Made by a program: the position numbers and the translations under genes. From Eretmocerus hayati (taxonomy: Eukaryota; Arthropoda; Insecta; Hymenoptera; Aphelinidae): a stretch of 64,000 nt of DNA. The notes beneath the pieces were generated by a model. It made no database searches, had not been told where the DNA came from, and saw only the letters and a program-made list of their open reading frames with translations. Shown here piece after piece: positions 1 to 12,800 of this stretch. Where the stretch lies: NCBI GenBank assembly GCA_029851415.1, contig CM056744.1, forward strand, positions 102,271,338 to 102,335,337. The letters run 5' to 3'. The stretch's first letter is position 1, and each line of letters begins with the position of its first letter.

Positions 1-739
1 GGTGCAAAACACGAATTTTATCAATTTTTACATCAAATTTCGAGAAATCGTTGCTACCTCAAATCTTGGACAAAATCTGATGAAATAATTTGAAAGATGA
101 GATCATTTTACGTCGAAATCATGTGCTATGATATTTTTCAAATCCAAATTTGCCCCAGAATAGAGCGAGAGAAAATTAAACAGGTGCCATGCAGACTAGG
201 TATCTCCATAACACGTTCGCTGCGACGCTGATTTTTCGTAATTCTATTCCGGCCCTGAATTGGACTATCGCAACTCGATGGAAACGCCCACATGGAGCTT
301 AACTCTTTTTGGCTCATTATCCGCCCCTTCAATGAAGCAAACCACCACGGTAGATTTTTTTGGGAGAATTTTCCGAGCAAGTCAGAGTCGGCGAAGATTG
401 AAAAATGAAAAATCGGGGGTCCCACCGGTGGGCCCCGTCGCAGCGAAGCGATCGCTGTGCCCAGGTGTAAAATGCCTCGCCATGGCGATTGTAGCGCCCT
501 AAATCTCCTGACTCTAATCTCAGATTAACGACTATATATGAATTCCAAAAAATGATCTACAAGAATGATTCACCAATCCTCCCTCCTCGAGCTTTCCTCG
601 AGCTTTAAGCGGACATTCGTCACTAAATCCAATGACCTTTTTTTTTTAAACGTTTTTTTAAGGATCAGATAGAGCGCGAGACTCCACCACACTCGAAGCG
701 AACCCAAAGTGCCGCCCCTGTTTGGGTAGAGTGCAAGTC
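1..739. other. Non-coding stretch with a diverged repeat
   Basis: I see no gene here. Positions about 85-225 read as a diverged direct copy of about 49880-50010. Both share a run on an AAGATGAGATCATTTTACGT core, a following 'AATCATGT' and a distal 'TCTCCATAA'. The second locus is the middle of the palindromic TA-flanked element at 49273-50368, so this is probably an old relative of that family. The rest (230-739) shows no clear coding potential; the two short overlapping ORFs here lack any recognisable domain. Confidence 0.5.
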
Positions 740-1363
740 AGGGCGAAATTACATGACCGGAAAAAATTCGGCCGGAACGGAAAAAAAGCCGCCGGAAAAA
801 AATTGTAGTCTGCTACTTGTGGAGGTTAGGTCTGCCATCGAATGATATTTCAATGATTTCTATTCACAGTTTCACATTCTACCGACTCGCAATAATCTAT
901 AAACTTCATAATCTACATCAGTAGATAGCTTTATCATAATATTAGGTATTCGTATGAAATATAAACTTTGATGAGCTATCGTTGTTGACGTTTGAACAAA
1001 CTTTCCGTCGCTGGCAAATATGGGGTTCTACAATTTACATGGACGGAAAAAAGTCGAATTTTGCCGTCCGGATCTAATCATTATTCGGGAAAGCAGTAAA
1101 GATCTTTTGTACTAATTATTAAAACCGATTAATAATCGACCAATAATCGATATTGACAGTCTCAAGCCACGTCAAAAGCTTCATATATTTTATAATTCGC
1201 ATTGCAAAATTCACGATTCCGGCCGTTCTGGTATTTTTTCCGTCCATGTAAATTGGAATCGTCTGTTTCTCCGGCGACGGCTTCGCTCTGATTGGTCGGA
1301 TTTCTTCCGGCCGAATCACTTTACCGTTCCGACCAAATTTTTCCGGTCATGTAATTTCGCCCT
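740..1363. mobile_element. TIR element (MITE-like), 624 bp
   Basis: The ends are inverted copies of AGGGCGAAATTACATGACCG followed by GGAAAAA and a GC-rich 'GGAACGG'. A second, subterminal inverted pair built on TTTACATGGACGGAAAAAA lies at about 1033-1053 and 1219-1252. No transposase is encoded, so this is a non-autonomous element. I could not find a convincing target-site duplication, so superfamily is undecided. Confidence 0.7.
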
Positions 1364-1836
1364 ACTCTCAAGCTCGCCACAGCAGACAACATTTGTCCAT
1401 TTCACTATCTGTGAAGATTATTCAGAGTGTCTACCGGATTTTTTTATTCTTTAGTTAATGAACAGTAATCCGCGGAAGTGTTGAATGATATGATTCTCGT
1501 TTGATGTACCTGATTAACGGATAATAGTAGAATTTCGCCTATTTCGCGCGAAAACCCAACTTTGATCAAAGCGTGAATCACGAAACTGATGACATCCATT
1601 TACCCTGGTCAGAAGAGAAATTATTTGCACCCGACTTGTGCAGATACCTCTGACTCAGGGAATTCTTCTCATATTCTTGAATTCGATTTCTCACTTCATG
1701 TATCCAGAATAGTTAATAAATGGATAAAATCGTATGTTGCCCAACTACTTACGCCCCGATCTTCTGTTTCAATGCGAAAACATCCTGAGGGAGTTCACTT
1801 TGTGCGAGATAAGACCTATGATTATGGGTGAATATT
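1364..1836. other. No gene seen
   Basis: Intergenic or intronic sequence downstream (in minus-strand sense) of the zinc-finger exon. If the reading frame splices out at the ACAG/GTATCT donor near 1870, a following exon could lie here, for example after a TTGAAACAG acceptor near 1770, but nothing in it is recognisable. Confidence 0.4.
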
Positions 1837-2738
1837 TTAAAATTCAATTGGTAGCAAGAATTGATAGATACCTGTTTGTTCTGGTGTTGTTTCAGCGCTG
1901 AAATGACAATTTTGCCCATGCCTCGTACTATAATAATGTTGTACCAAATCGTGCTCTGAATGGAACGTCTCGTGACAGTCAGAAGAAGGGAAAATCATTT
2001 CATTATTGCACTGATGTGAATGTAGATAGCTTCTTTTGTCTAATTTTCCATTGCACTTTTTGCAAGTGTATAATTTTCCTCTCTTGTGCCTCTGAATGTG
2101 AGCTGCCAATGTATATTTTGTGGAGAGATATTTTTGGCAGAGTGAACATTGATATCTTCTCGCTTTTATATGCGTGTTATAGTGCGCTTTCAAGTGAGAC
2201 TCGAAATATAAATCTTTCCCACAGATAGGACACAAGTAAACTTTTTTGCTTGTATGAGTTCTCAAATGATTTTGCAAGCGCGGCTTAGTTTTGAATTTTT
2301 TGTCACAAAATGAACACGCGAACGACAGGTCTGTAGAGTGCATCGGTTCGTGCAACTTTACTGCATTCTTGGTCTTGAAAGGTTTATTACAGATTCCGCA
2401 AGAGAAGGCTTCTTTATTTATATGAAAAACCTTGTGCCTTAGTAAACTGTCTGACCACTTAAAAGCCTTTCCGCAAATATCACACGAAAATGGTTTATCC
2501 TTTGAGTGAAACTGTATGTGCTTTCTGGCATACGTTTTGGATTTGAACCTCTTGCCACAAAGCTCACACGAAAAGAGATTTTTGATTTGATGTGTTGCGT
2601 CAGAACACTCAGGTTCTTCCTCTTGATTACAATAGAGCTCGTAACTTTTGTAAAGGACATCTTCTGTGAGTCCAAAATCATCAGGATGCTTCTCATGTTG
2701 TTGATGGTTCAGCTTCTCAGAATTGATTGAGTTATCGC
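1837..2738 (-). CDS. C2H2 zinc-finger protein, 3' exon (5' exons not found)
   Basis: The open frame runs from a splice acceptor (pyrimidine tract then CTCAG at 2739-2740, minus strand) to a TAA at 1837-1839, giving about 299 residues. Six canonical C2H2 fingers follow one another with short linkers: the first three begin FSCELCGKRF, FSCDICGKAF and FSCGICNKPF, the next three FACSFCDKKF, YLCPICGKDL and YQCSLCQKYL. Two degenerate fingers follow, one with its last His replaced and one lacking a first Cys. The 60 residues before the fingers are acidic. Such arrays normally bind DNA in the nucleus; the target cannot be told. The internal ATG at 2355 would drop three fingers, so I prefer the longer spliced frame. 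The last nine codons (after a CAG/GTATCT donor-like site) may be read-through into an intron. No upstream exon or promoter was identified, so the gene is partial or the exon is a fragment. Confidence 0.7.
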
Positions 2739-2797
2739 CTGAGGTCAGACAATAAAGGTTAGAGGAGATCTATCATGATGAAAGATGCATCTTGCAT

Positions 2798-3330
2798 GTA
2801 AAAAACCAGAAATATGCAGTGATATCTTTCTGATAATGGACACCTCGGAACCTCGAAAAAGTAACCGACCTTCGAGGGATTATGCGATGTCATTTCGACA
2901 GAGACATCATTAGAAAGTGATCACCTAAAAATAACCCAAAAAATCAGTACTATGGAAGTGGATCCACTTCATGATCCTAAATTCTTGAAATAATAGTATA
3001 TTATTACGCGTCGAGTGTCGGAAAACTTTATTCTTCGTGAAAACCTTGCTGAAGCCGACGTGCACCATGCTTTTTGCAAAGAACAAACGTTTTTCGGCAC
3101 TCGACGCGTAATAATATACCACCATTTCAAGAATTTAGGATCATGAAGTGGATCCACTTCCATAGTACTGATTTTTTGGATCATTTTCAGGTGATCACTT
3201 TCTAATGATGTCTCTGTCGAAATGACATCGCAATCCTACGAAGGTCGGTTACTTTTTTGGGTTTCCGAGGTGTCCATTATCAGGAAGGTATCAATGTCTA
3301 TGGGTATCACTGCATATCTCTGATTTTTAT
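2798..3330. repeat. Foldback palindrome of about 530 bp
   Basis: The two halves are near-perfect inverted copies. The left arm passes through 'GATAATGGACACCTCGGAA', 'GTCATTTCGACAGAGACATC' and 'GTGGATCCACTTCATGATCC'. The right arm gives the same blocks in reverse order and complement, ending in 'TATCACTGCATATCTCTG'. The central spacer is under 100 bp. There is no coding capacity, and the left end lacks about 16 bp present on the right. It is probably a foldback MITE. Confidence 0.8.
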
Positions 3331-3893
3331 GCTATTTTATCGAATTTCACGAATAATTGGTAGAAATGTGACCAATTTTTTTGGCCACCCATGCAATATA
3401 TAGATATAGTAACAATGCGATTGAATACTAGAATGAATAATTAAATGTTAAATGACCAACGATCAACGAAACAATAGTTTCTCATACGAGACAATCACAT
3501 TCTTACGAGATCCGACTTCATAGTTTTTCTCTTCTCCTTTGCAATTTCAGAGCTAATAAAAACGGAGTGTGGCGTATTTGAACTTAATAACAAATATGCA
3601 ACACCCTTTTACTTGATTTGGAGAGAATTCATCAATTTATTCAATGAATATAGTTATAGGTTATGTGTGCTATCCGATGTGCCTTTTAGTAGCCGCTATT
3701 GGGCCATGGGCATAGGAACAGTTATTCCCTGTCATTGGAGCCTTTAGGATGTTTCATTTTTTCATCTAAATAAAGAAGTTCAAAAGGTGCGGATCTCAGC
3801 TTTGCTTGGACTTTGACGATAAAAATTCCACTTGATAGATGAATTTGATAATGCCAAAAAGGAGCCATCAAATGGGTCAGAATACATTATCTA
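3331..3893. other. No gene seen
   Basis: AT-rich intergenic sequence between two small transposons; no domain, RNA gene or repeat recognised. Confidence 0.4.
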
Positions 3894-4691
3894 CACAGTA
3901 AAAAATTGGTTGAATTTTCGACCACACTGGTTGAATTTTTCATTCAACCAGGTGGTTGAATTTTCAAGCAAGTGATATCATTCAATATTGAATTCCAACT
4001 TACGACGGTGGGAAATTCAGGTTAAACATAGTTTTGTGGTGATCGTATTTGGATAGGTGACCTCTGGTCGAGATATGCCACGTATAGCTCGCGCGAAAAA
4101 TTCGTCGATTTTATTATTATGGTTATAATACGGGACCCACAAGATTGATAGATGGTGATGATCGGTTGACATTTTTGGGCCCGAAAAACAAGTTTCGTCA
4201 AGTTTTTTTGTAAATAAACAGGGAAGAACATGTACTATTTTCATTCAAAACCACCTATCGATCCCATGGGTGATCTATTCATAAGCTTATCCACAGTGAT
4301 TATATATTTCAAACTAATGGTTGAATTGGATACGCGTCACTGAATTTTTTCCCGAAAACTCTCGCGGGGCCGCCGCTGATGTTTTTTCCTATTTTTTTTA
4401 CGAGAAAACATAACGTAATTCGTTTTTCTGACCCTAAATGTTAATCGATCATCACCATCGACTCAACGATTGACAATCGATTATCAACGTCGTGGGTCTG
4501 GTACTATATGACTGGAATAATAGAATCGGCAAATTTATTGCGAGAGCTAAGCACGGCAGCCCCAGCCGATTGGTCACCGTCCCGATACTAAATTCATCGA
4601 GAAATTCATTCAACTAAAAGTCATTCAACCACTGGTCGAATAAAAACTTCCACCAGTTGGTTGAAGTTTTTTGAATAAATTTTTTACAGTG
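3894..4691. mobile_element. TA-flanked TIR element, 798 bp
   Basis: The left end CACAGTAAAAAATTGGTTGA and the right end (reverse complement CACTGTAAAAAATTTATTCA) form TIRs, flanked by TA at 3892-3893 and 4692-4693. Subterminal copies of GGTTGAAT and its complement CATTCAACCA are clustered at both ends, as in transposase-binding repeats. There is no transposase ORF. The TA duplication suggests Tc1/mariner-like mobilisation, though the TIR motif alone does not prove it. Confidence 0.75.
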
Positions 4692-5383
4692 TAGTTCCTC
4701 ATTCCAATCCTGGGTAATATGAAGACATCTGTACATACCTTCAAAAGAAGCTCTTGTTGTCTCTTCGCAGATGACGTATCTACACGCTCCCCAAATGATT
4801 AAATAGAAGAATAAATTCATTTTTGTAGGAACTCAAAATTGTCGTAGCATTTAGAGAGTCAAAATGTGATCAGACGTTCACGGACGATTTAAACGTAATT
4901 TCGAATGAAGAATAATTCTCCCTGCAGAGGATCATAGTAGTGATACGTACTGGTATTTTTTATAGTCGATAGTTCTAATATGAGTATTTTGTCTTATCAC
5001 AATCTTCAGTTTTGTGATAAGAACGATGAATTATGAATTCTCATTATGAATCAGTCTTTCGATTGGTTACCCTCAGTTGACTGAGTTTCTCCTTTGTAAT
5101 GGTATGTATAGGTGTTTCTCTTTTGTAAGGTGTAGATTCAAAAGCATATATATTAGTCCGTTCAGTACGCTCGAATCTATTGTCTTCCCTGAATTTCTGA
5201 AGGCCTCAACTATTCACGCACACCCGGATGAATGACAAAATTAATGGCGCAAAGTTCAAACAACTTGTTCACAAATTTCTTTACGCGTTCTGGCATTCAT
5301 TCAGAAGTACTCGCTCAAATTCAGGGAATGCATATTCGATTTTTTTTCAAGCGTACGGGTTCTAAAATAAATTTAAGGTAGTT
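4692..5383. other. No gene seen
   Basis: Intergenic sequence; no recognisable coding exon, RNA or repeat. Confidence 0.4.
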
Positions 5384-5918
5384 GTACACTAAAGCTGAAA
5401 ATACAGTGAAATCTCCGGTCGCACTGAAAACTCTGGTTGCATCAAAACTGTCCGCTATCCGGAGGTGTTCGCTAATCAGAGGTTCTTTTCTGTGATTATA
5501 CTTCTGCTGGTCGCAAAAAATTGTCCGTTATTGAGAGGTGTCCGCTTATCGGGGGTATCCGTTAAGGGAAATTCCACTGTATATCAGAAAATCACCAAAG
5601 TTGGGGAGGATTTAGTTCAAGTGTTAATGAACACCTGTGCAAAATTTCAGAAAATTTCAGAAAGTGTTAATGAACACCTGTGCAAATTTTGTTTCGGAGT
5701 GGTAGCCATCAAAAACCCGCCACTTTTAACATTGCGTTTATATGGGAGTCGAACATCCCGCATGAGCGCCATGCTAAAAGTGACGAATTCTGATGGCTAC
5801 CACTCTGAAACAAAACGGTCAATCATCTTGAAATTTTGCACAGATGTTCATTAACACTTGAACTAAATCCTCACCAACTTTGGTGACATTCTGGTATATT
5901 TTGCATTTTAGTGTACAC
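5384..5918. mobile_element. Foldback element carrying a nested insertion
   Basis: The ends are TGTACACTAAA on the left and its inverse at 5908-5918. Long internal inverted arms match, with blocks such as 'AGGATTTAGTTCAAGTG', 'TTAATGAACACCTGTGCAA' and 'AGTGGTAGCCATCA' on the left and their complements on the right. The left arm is interrupted by a second small element at 5404-5579, and a short 'AAAATTTCAG' block is duplicated. It is non-coding. Confidence 0.75.
5404..5579. mobile_element. pogo/Tigger-like MITE nested in the foldback element
   Basis: This 176-bp insert starts CAGTGAAATCTCCGGT and ends GGGAAATTCCACTG. It is flanked by TA on both sides (5402-5403, 5580-5581). Inside are repeated 'GTCCGCTTATCGGGG', 'CCGCTATCCGGAGGTG' and 'TTATTGAGAGGTGTCCG' phrases. 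CAGTG ends, a TA duplication and 'gtccg..tatc.gg' subterminal repeats are typical of pogo/Tigger elements. It splits the left arm of the host foldback but not the right arm, so it is the younger insertion. Confidence 0.75.
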
Positions 5919-7518
5919 TTAATATTGTTAGTCATTTTTGTGGTTCATTAAAAAAATGTCAATCAACTTCAGATACAAAACGTAGACAAAAAACTCAATT
6001 TTTATAGAAAACGACACAGCTTTGACACGATTCTATCAGGGTTCCGTACATATTAGGTTTCGTATGAATTTATAAATTTATTCCGTTAAAATTAGATACC
6101 CCTACGACACGATGCAGTACTGCAGTACCGGATTACTACTGTGAAAATAGATAGCCAATTCGATTATATTGAATCAGCATCAAAGCACGACTAATCATCT
6201 CAATACGAATTTTCCGCAGTAGTTTAAAAATTTTGGATGTTTTTATAAAATGCAGAAAAAAATGATATTTACCTAAGCCCGCGAAACGAAGGCGAAGTGC
6301 GACATACTCATGAATGAGTTTGAAAATGTGGAGGGTTAGAAGATTATTCGCAACCAAATTAAAGTAAGTGATTAATGTGATATTCAACCAAGTGATTGAA
6401 AAGACAATCACCTGGCTGGCTTTTCAGCCCGGTGGTTGCCAGTTTGCTGAAAAGTCAACGTTTGACATTTTTGCAAAGGTGCTCAATTTTTATCGACTGT
6501 AGCTACTATAAAGACAACGATAATCGAATTTTCTAAGGGGAGCTTAGTCATTCTGAAGTAGGCCCAATAACAGCTAAAATCTGCGCAGTAAATAGTTTGT
6601 AGAATAAGTCGCTGGACTCGATTTTTGGTCTCGATTGTTTAACTTCTTTATCGAAAGTACTGGTCTTATTGTCCTAACGAAGAACGTGCGCCTCAGTAAG
6701 TCTAAAAAAATTGGATCGAGTTGAAGCTACATGATTTTTCAAAAAAAAAAAAAGTTTAACAGAGGTCAAAAAGAGCCTTTTATGCACTCTCAGGGCCCAC
6801 GAGGGGTCTCGAAAAAAACTACAAAATTTATTTTGCATTATTCCGACAAAGTACTGATAGAAAATATTTTTTTGCAAACTTTATTCAACTCCCCTGATGA
6901 CGGCATTTCTTTAAAAGCCCCGAAAAAGGCCCGTACATATTAACTCCATTAGTCAATTTTTGCTAAGGCTTCCGTCATGCAATAGCGAAAATAACGCTAA
7001 TGGGAAAGAGAAAAGTTAGTCACGCGTCTGACTTTCAAGAGAGCTGTACGATTCTGACCACACAGACTTGTATGTGGGTGTTGTTTCACTATCTCACATC
7101 ACTGCAGCGCATCTGCATTACACCCGATTGGGGCATATGTGTATGTTACATACATACGTATAATATGAAAACATGTATAAGAGTATATGAACTGGCCCTC
7201 TAATTGTCATTGCATACTTGCTTGGCGCCGAGGAATTTTTTAATTATCATGAGAGCTGCGTATCAGAAGCCTTTCCGTGGGGCGTGATGGGCGTTATGCG
7301 ATCTTGTACCGATCTTTGCATGACATACCTCTTCTAAGTTGTAAGTTATCTGTCCAAGAATATTATCTTTTTCATGATTATTTGAATAATTTCTCTATTT
7401 ATCATACAAACACAAGAGTGGCTGATATTTCACAGTTTGTACAACCCGCGGGTAGAAAAAAAAATTACGCTTGTGGAAAACTGAAACATTATGGCTTATA
7501 TTGATAAAATTGATACTG
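5919..7518. other. No gene seen
   Basis: AT-rich intergenic DNA. Short ORFs at 6136-6411 (minus) and 7000-7203 (plus) have low-complexity or hydrophobic composition and no recognisable domain. A small inverted pair around 6410-6480 (AAAAGACAATCACC...GGTGGTTGCC) is the only structure noticed. Confidence 0.4.
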
Positions 7519-7755
7519 CACTGTAAAAAAATTTTATGAAATTCAACATGCTCAGTATGTGTAATCGGCGGACATCATGCTGAGCAGATGAAATTTACAC
7601 ACGGGGTTATGAATTTCTTTAACAATGGAAAGCTATGAAACAATAACAAATCACAAGGTTATGTTAATGGGTTAATGCATCAACGAGTCATTACACCTGG
7701 AAATGATGCATCCGTTCCATAAATTCATCTTTCAAATCATTCTGGATCTTTAATT

Positions 7756-7767
7756 GGGTGTTGAAAC
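7756..7767. repeat. LINE target-site duplication, left copy
   Basis: GGGTGTTGAAAC, repeated exactly at 14058-14069. This 12-bp repeat flanks the LINE and marks target-primed insertion. Confidence 0.9.
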
Positions 7768-8204
7768 GATTCCTGCTCGGACCACGACAGCGGACAGTCG
7801 CATAACATAACCTACAATCAGATTTCCAGAAGTTTCGTCAAGAATTTGGATTCAATTGATACATCATCAGATTTCTCATTTTCTGTGAATCATCAACAAA
7901 TTTTTTCAACTCTCATTGAAGAATTCAAGAACTCAGTGACCGGATGAAGGAAAATAACCGTCTTCGTAGAATCGCAACATCCTGGATGGTCAATTGAACA
8001 GCTAATCGCAGTAAATTTTTTCAAGGAAGGGTATCTATGTTCTAAGTCTTTCTCTGCTGTATCTCATGCTTTTTCTTTATTTCTGCATCTTCGCATTTTG
8101 ATTACTTTCCTCTTTTTTCATTTCTATTTTCAAAAAAAAAAAAAAAAAAAAAAAAAGTTGGTGCTGAAATTCATAAACATTTTATCTCTACCCATCGTTT
8201 TGGT

Positions 8205-9749
8205 ATGTTGAAGGCTCAGAACGAAACGGGTAAGAAAAATCACTCTGATTCTCCTCTGGGTTTAAATCCTCATTCAAAATCTATTCATAAAGCTAATTCC
8301 AATAAAAGGCATTTACTTTCCCAAAACAGTGACATAACCTCAAAAAAACAATTGACATCATTCATGGCGGAATCTAATTCTCAAACATCTCCTTGGTTAC
8401 AAGCTTCGCAATCCCTTGCTTCCTCTCAATCGTCTCAGCCTCAAATGGATGATGATAATATGTTTGATAACCTACCTATTCCCAATAACAACGTTGCTCC
8501 TCTCACCCTTACTGAAGCCTCATCCCAAGATCAAGATCAAGATAATATGTCAGTCTATTCTCAGTCCTCCTCTACTATTACAGTTTCCAACAGTTTTGAC
8601 ATATACCCCAGAAAAATTGATTTCCCCAAACGCTTTTCTAGAGCAATGCACCCTCCGTATATAATTTATGCTCAACATAACACTGAGAAACACTCTTTGG
8701 ATGCTAGCTATATAGGAAAACTACTGGTGAAAAGATTTCCTAATAATATTCAGGAACTTTATAATGTCACCAAATTTAAAGTCAGTATTTCTACCTATGA
8801 TCTTAATACAGCTAATTTCATTCTAGAGGACACCGACCTTTTGGATAAGGATCTCAGACTATACATACCATTTCATCTTTACTCATCTCAATTCATTGCC
8901 AAGAAGGTTTCTCTGGACATCTCCATGAAAGATATCAAGGACTTTGCCTCCACTGACATTCGTTCTCATATTTTTCAAGCCAGACGTCTGAATAGGAAAA
9001 CATCTAGTGACGACCAAGTCAAATATGTGCCTTCTACTACCATCTTGTTGACCATTGAAGGTAAAAATTTTCCTAAACATATTAGATACAACAGAGTTAT
9101 CTATCTTACTGAACCTTACAAAGCTCGTCCAAAACAGTGCCATAACTGCTTTCGCTTTGGTCATCTTAAAAAGTTTTGTCGCTCTAAGCCCAAATGCTTT
9201 CATTGTGGTGAGATGGATCATTTCTCTGCTATACACTGCCCTAACAGTTCTAAACCTCCAATGTGTTCTAATTGCAAGGGACCTCATAACCCCACTGACA
9301 ACATTTGTCCTGTCAAAATCAAACAAATTCAAACTTTTGATCTTGCCTTTGAACGTAACATCACTCTTGATGAGGCTAGAGCTATTGTTTACTCAAAGAA
9401 CTTCCAGAATAATCAGATCAATTTCCCAAATCTGAAAAAACCAAAATCTGTCTCCTTTGCTGATTCTATGAGAACTCCTCGCAATGCACATTCTCTTCCT
9501 GATATTCCATCTCTCTTTCCGCAAACTCCTGTTTCTAACAGTGATCCTGCTTTTGCCCTTCTCATGAATATTAGTAAGTACATCGCGGAGAATCTCAATA
9601 TCATTCAACCTCCACCTACAGCAAAAAATACTCAGGTACTTTCCACATCATCTCCTGTTTCGAGAGCTGAATCTTCTAACTCTCCTTCGTTGCATTCCAT
9701 CGCTTCAACCAATGTTGATTCTGGTTCTTCTGATAATCCTTGTGCCTAA
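8205..9749 (+). CDS. LINE ORF1 protein (gag-like RNA-binding protein)
   Basis: This ORF encodes 514 residues. The N-terminal 130 residues are Ser/Gln/Asn-rich and probably disordered. Residues about 135-290 form the ORF1 RNA-recognition-like region seen in I and Jockey clade elements ('YIGKLLVKRFPNNI' onward). Three CCHC-type zinc knuckles follow at about 312-371: C-x2-C-x4-H-x4-C in CHNCFRFGHLKKFC, then CFHCGEMDHFSAIHC, then CSNCKGPHNPTDNIC. The C-terminus is Ser/Pro-rich. Proteins of this type coat LINE RNA and form the ribonucleoprotein imported to the nucleus. The first ATG of the frame was taken as start. It is intact, consistent with a young element; ORF2 starts 56 bp downstream, so translation of ORF2 needs reinitiation or another bypass. 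Confidence 0.9.
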   Translation: MLKAQNETGKKNHSDSPLGLNPHSKSIHKANSNKRHLLSQNSDITSKKQLTSFMAESNSQTSPWLQASQSLASSQSSQPQMDDDNMFDNLPIPNNNVAPLTLTEASSQDQDQDNMSVYSQSSSTITVSNSFDIYPRKIDFPKRFSRAMHPPYIIYAQHNTEKHSLDASYIGKLLVKRFPNNIQELYNVTKFKVSISTYDLNTANFILEDTDLLDKDLRLYIPFHLYSSQFIAKKVSLDISMKDIKDFASTDIRSHIFQARRLNRKTSSDDQVKYVPSTTILLTIEGKNFPKHIRYNRVIYLTEPYKARPKQCHNCFRFGHLKKFCRSKPKCFHCGEMDHFSAIHCPNSSKPPMCSNCKGPHNPTDNICPVKIKQIQTFDLAFERNITLDEARAIVYSKNFQNNQINFPNLKKPKSVSFADSMRTPRNAHSLPDIPSLFPQTPVSNSDPAFALLMNISKYIAENLNIIQPPPTAKNTQVLSTSSPVSRAESSNSPSLHSIASTNVDSGSSDNPCA

Positions 9750-9805
9750 AAGTTATCATTTCATTTTACTTTTTAGTTTAGTTTAATCAAGTTTATTGTT
9801 ATTAA

Positions 9806-12800
9806 ATGAATCAGTCTAAGTTAAAAATTTTCCAATGGAATGCACAAGGTATTAGAAGTAAGAAACATGAAGTTAATCATATTATTCAAAATTATGATAT
9901 TCTAGTTTTAATTGAAACCTTTTTGAAACCTACGCAACCTGACTTTAGGTTGGACAATTTTTCTATTATAAGGAATGATCGCATAACCAACAAAGGAGGG
10001 GGAATTTGTATTTGTGTGAAGAAAAATATCATCTTTTCCAAGGTTGATAATTTCATTGATATTCCAGACGTATTTGAATCTCTGAACATACTACTTTTCC
10101 CTAACTCTAATAATTCAACTCTCATTTCAGCAGTCTATAGGCCCCCAGATGAACATTTCAATAACAACATTTGGAATCGTTTCTTCAACCAAGTTCAATC
10201 CTTTGAGAACAACACTAAATGTAACTCAGTTATTCTTGGTGACTTTAACTGTCATCACCCTTCTTGGGACTCTGTCAATTATAACGATTCTATAGGTCTA
10301 AGTTTGTCTGACGTCCTTGTTAACTCTAATTTCATTCTCCTAAATGATGGTTCTCGCACCTACCTCTCTAACAATATCAACAACTGTTCTGCTGTGGATC
10401 TTACCATTGTTTCTGCTAACTTAGCAGCCTCGTCCTCCTGGAATGTGTCTCCCAATCCATTAGGAAGTGACCATTTTCCTGTTATTGTCAACATCATTTT
10501 GAATCCCTGCACTCCTCAAGCCATTCTATCATCACATAAAATCAGTCTGAAGAATGTCGATTGGGCCTCTTATATGAGCAAATTAGAATCAAAAGCTTCT
10601 GATCTTTCTTCTTCGGTTGAATATGAGAATGCTTCAATTGATTCTAAATATAACTTCATCACTGACTCGATTTTAGATGCAATTTCTGTAGCCAAAAACA
10701 AGCATAATATTGCCAAACCTCATCCCAATAATTCCACTTTACATCACAATTCCACATCTTTTAATGGCTTCAAAAAAGCCAATAAACATGGTATTCGCTC
10801 ACCTTGGTGGGACTCAGAATGTGAAGCTCAATTAGTTTCAAGAGATGAAGCGCTAGAACTATTTCTCACTCACCCTAATCTCGATAATTGGATTAATTAC
10901 AAGAAATTGAAAGCAAAGGCCAAGAGGCACTGTAGAAAAACCAAAAAATCAAAATTCAAGGAGTTTACTGAGTCTTTATCTAGAGATGCCCCTATTTCCT
11001 ACGTTTGGAATGTTGTCAAAAAGTTCAAACATTACTCATTGAATGAATCTTCTCATTTCAGCAATGATTCTAATTATATACAGGCTTCCAATGAATTCAT
11101 AAATAAATTTTGTCTTCCAATCCCTCTAACCTACTCTGTTCCTAATGCTGATGACCCATGTTTGCACCCAAAAAATAAGAATCTAGACAACTCCTACCTT
11201 GCCTGCCCCTTCACTTTAAGTGAACTCACTTCTGCTATTGATTCTTTGAAATCTAAAAGTTCTCCTGGACTTGATAAAATTTCCAACATCATGATCAAGC
11301 ATTTTCCTGAAAAATTCCTGGAAATTATTCTAAGTTTTTTCAATGAAATCATGAGCACTAATTCTTTTCCAGCTGCTTGGAAACAATTCTTGATGTTCCT
11401 CATCCCCAAGAGCACTCCAGGAAAAGTGAGACCTATAGCTTTGGCTTCTTGCCTCCTCAAATGTTTAGAAAAGCTTGTCATCTTCAGGATAAATTTTTAT
11501 TTAGAGCACAATGACTTACTGTCCCCCTATCAGTTCGGTTTCAGAAAAAAGAAATCATGTGCAGATTGCCTTTCAATTCTAACTACAGATATTTATCGCG
11601 CCCTATCATCTAACAAATATATTGTCATCCTCCCGCTTGACATAAAAGGTGCTTTTGATCATGTTAACCCTAACACCCTCCTTCAAGATCTCCTTGATCT
11701 CAACATTCCTTACAATATGCGAATGTTCCTATTTAATCTCCTATCCAATAGAGAATTACTTTTCAAAGTTAATAATACTCTCAAAGGCCCCTTTCTTAAT
11801 TGCATGGGTCTCCCTCAAGGTTGTGTGGGAAGTCCTACTGAATTCAGCATTTATACTCGTAAAGTTCATAAAATGATTGAACCAAATTGCTGTTTTCTTC
11901 AATTTGCAGACGACATGGTCATCTATTGCTCTGATATTGATCTCAATGTAGCTCTTCACTCTGTTCAGAAAAGTGTATCCAACCTAGCCTCTTACCTAGG
12001 CTACAGAAATCTGTATATTGCACCTGAAAAAACTAAGTTGAAAATTTACCACAACAAAATCTCAGACTTTAGTGAATTGAGTATAAACATTTATAACTCT
12101 CCTGTCCCTTGTACTGATAGCTTCACATACCTTGGCCTTCATTTTGATGATAATCTTTCCTGGAATTTACACTCAGACCATATTATCAATAAATGTATCA
12201 AAGCTAGCAACATAATAAAATTTCTCAGAGGTACTTGGTGGGGTGGTCATCCCCAAGTCCTCTTGAATATTTATAAAGCTCTAGTACGAGGCACCTCTGA
12301 TTATGGATCTTTCATTTACACTCTTAGTAATAGGCAGAAAACTCTGAAATTCAATAGAATCCAATACAAATGTATTAGACTTGCCCTAGGCTTCAGAAAT
12401 TCAACTCCTATTAGAGTCTTATTAGCAGAAGCCTGCGAACCTCCTCTCAAACATCGCTCTTTCATCTTGGGATGTAGATTTTTACTGAAGGTTTTTTCAG
12501 ACTCTTGTCATCCTTTATTGAACAAAATTGATGACTTATCTTTCGCAATTGCTAATAAAGATCCAAAGAAAATTAAACTCAAATACCCTTTACTTGCATC
12601 GTATAATCAAATTTCTCAATTCAGGCCAAAGATTTATAACTCTGTTACTGTCTCTCCATTCAATTTCACTTATAAAGCTATCTCATTTCTTCCCAATGTT
12701 GACTTGGTCTCTGGTGAACTTGTACGGGACGCTCAGTGTCCAAAGGATAAATTTCTAGAAATCTTTGGTTCAGAGCTCACAGATAATTTGAGCTTTTACA

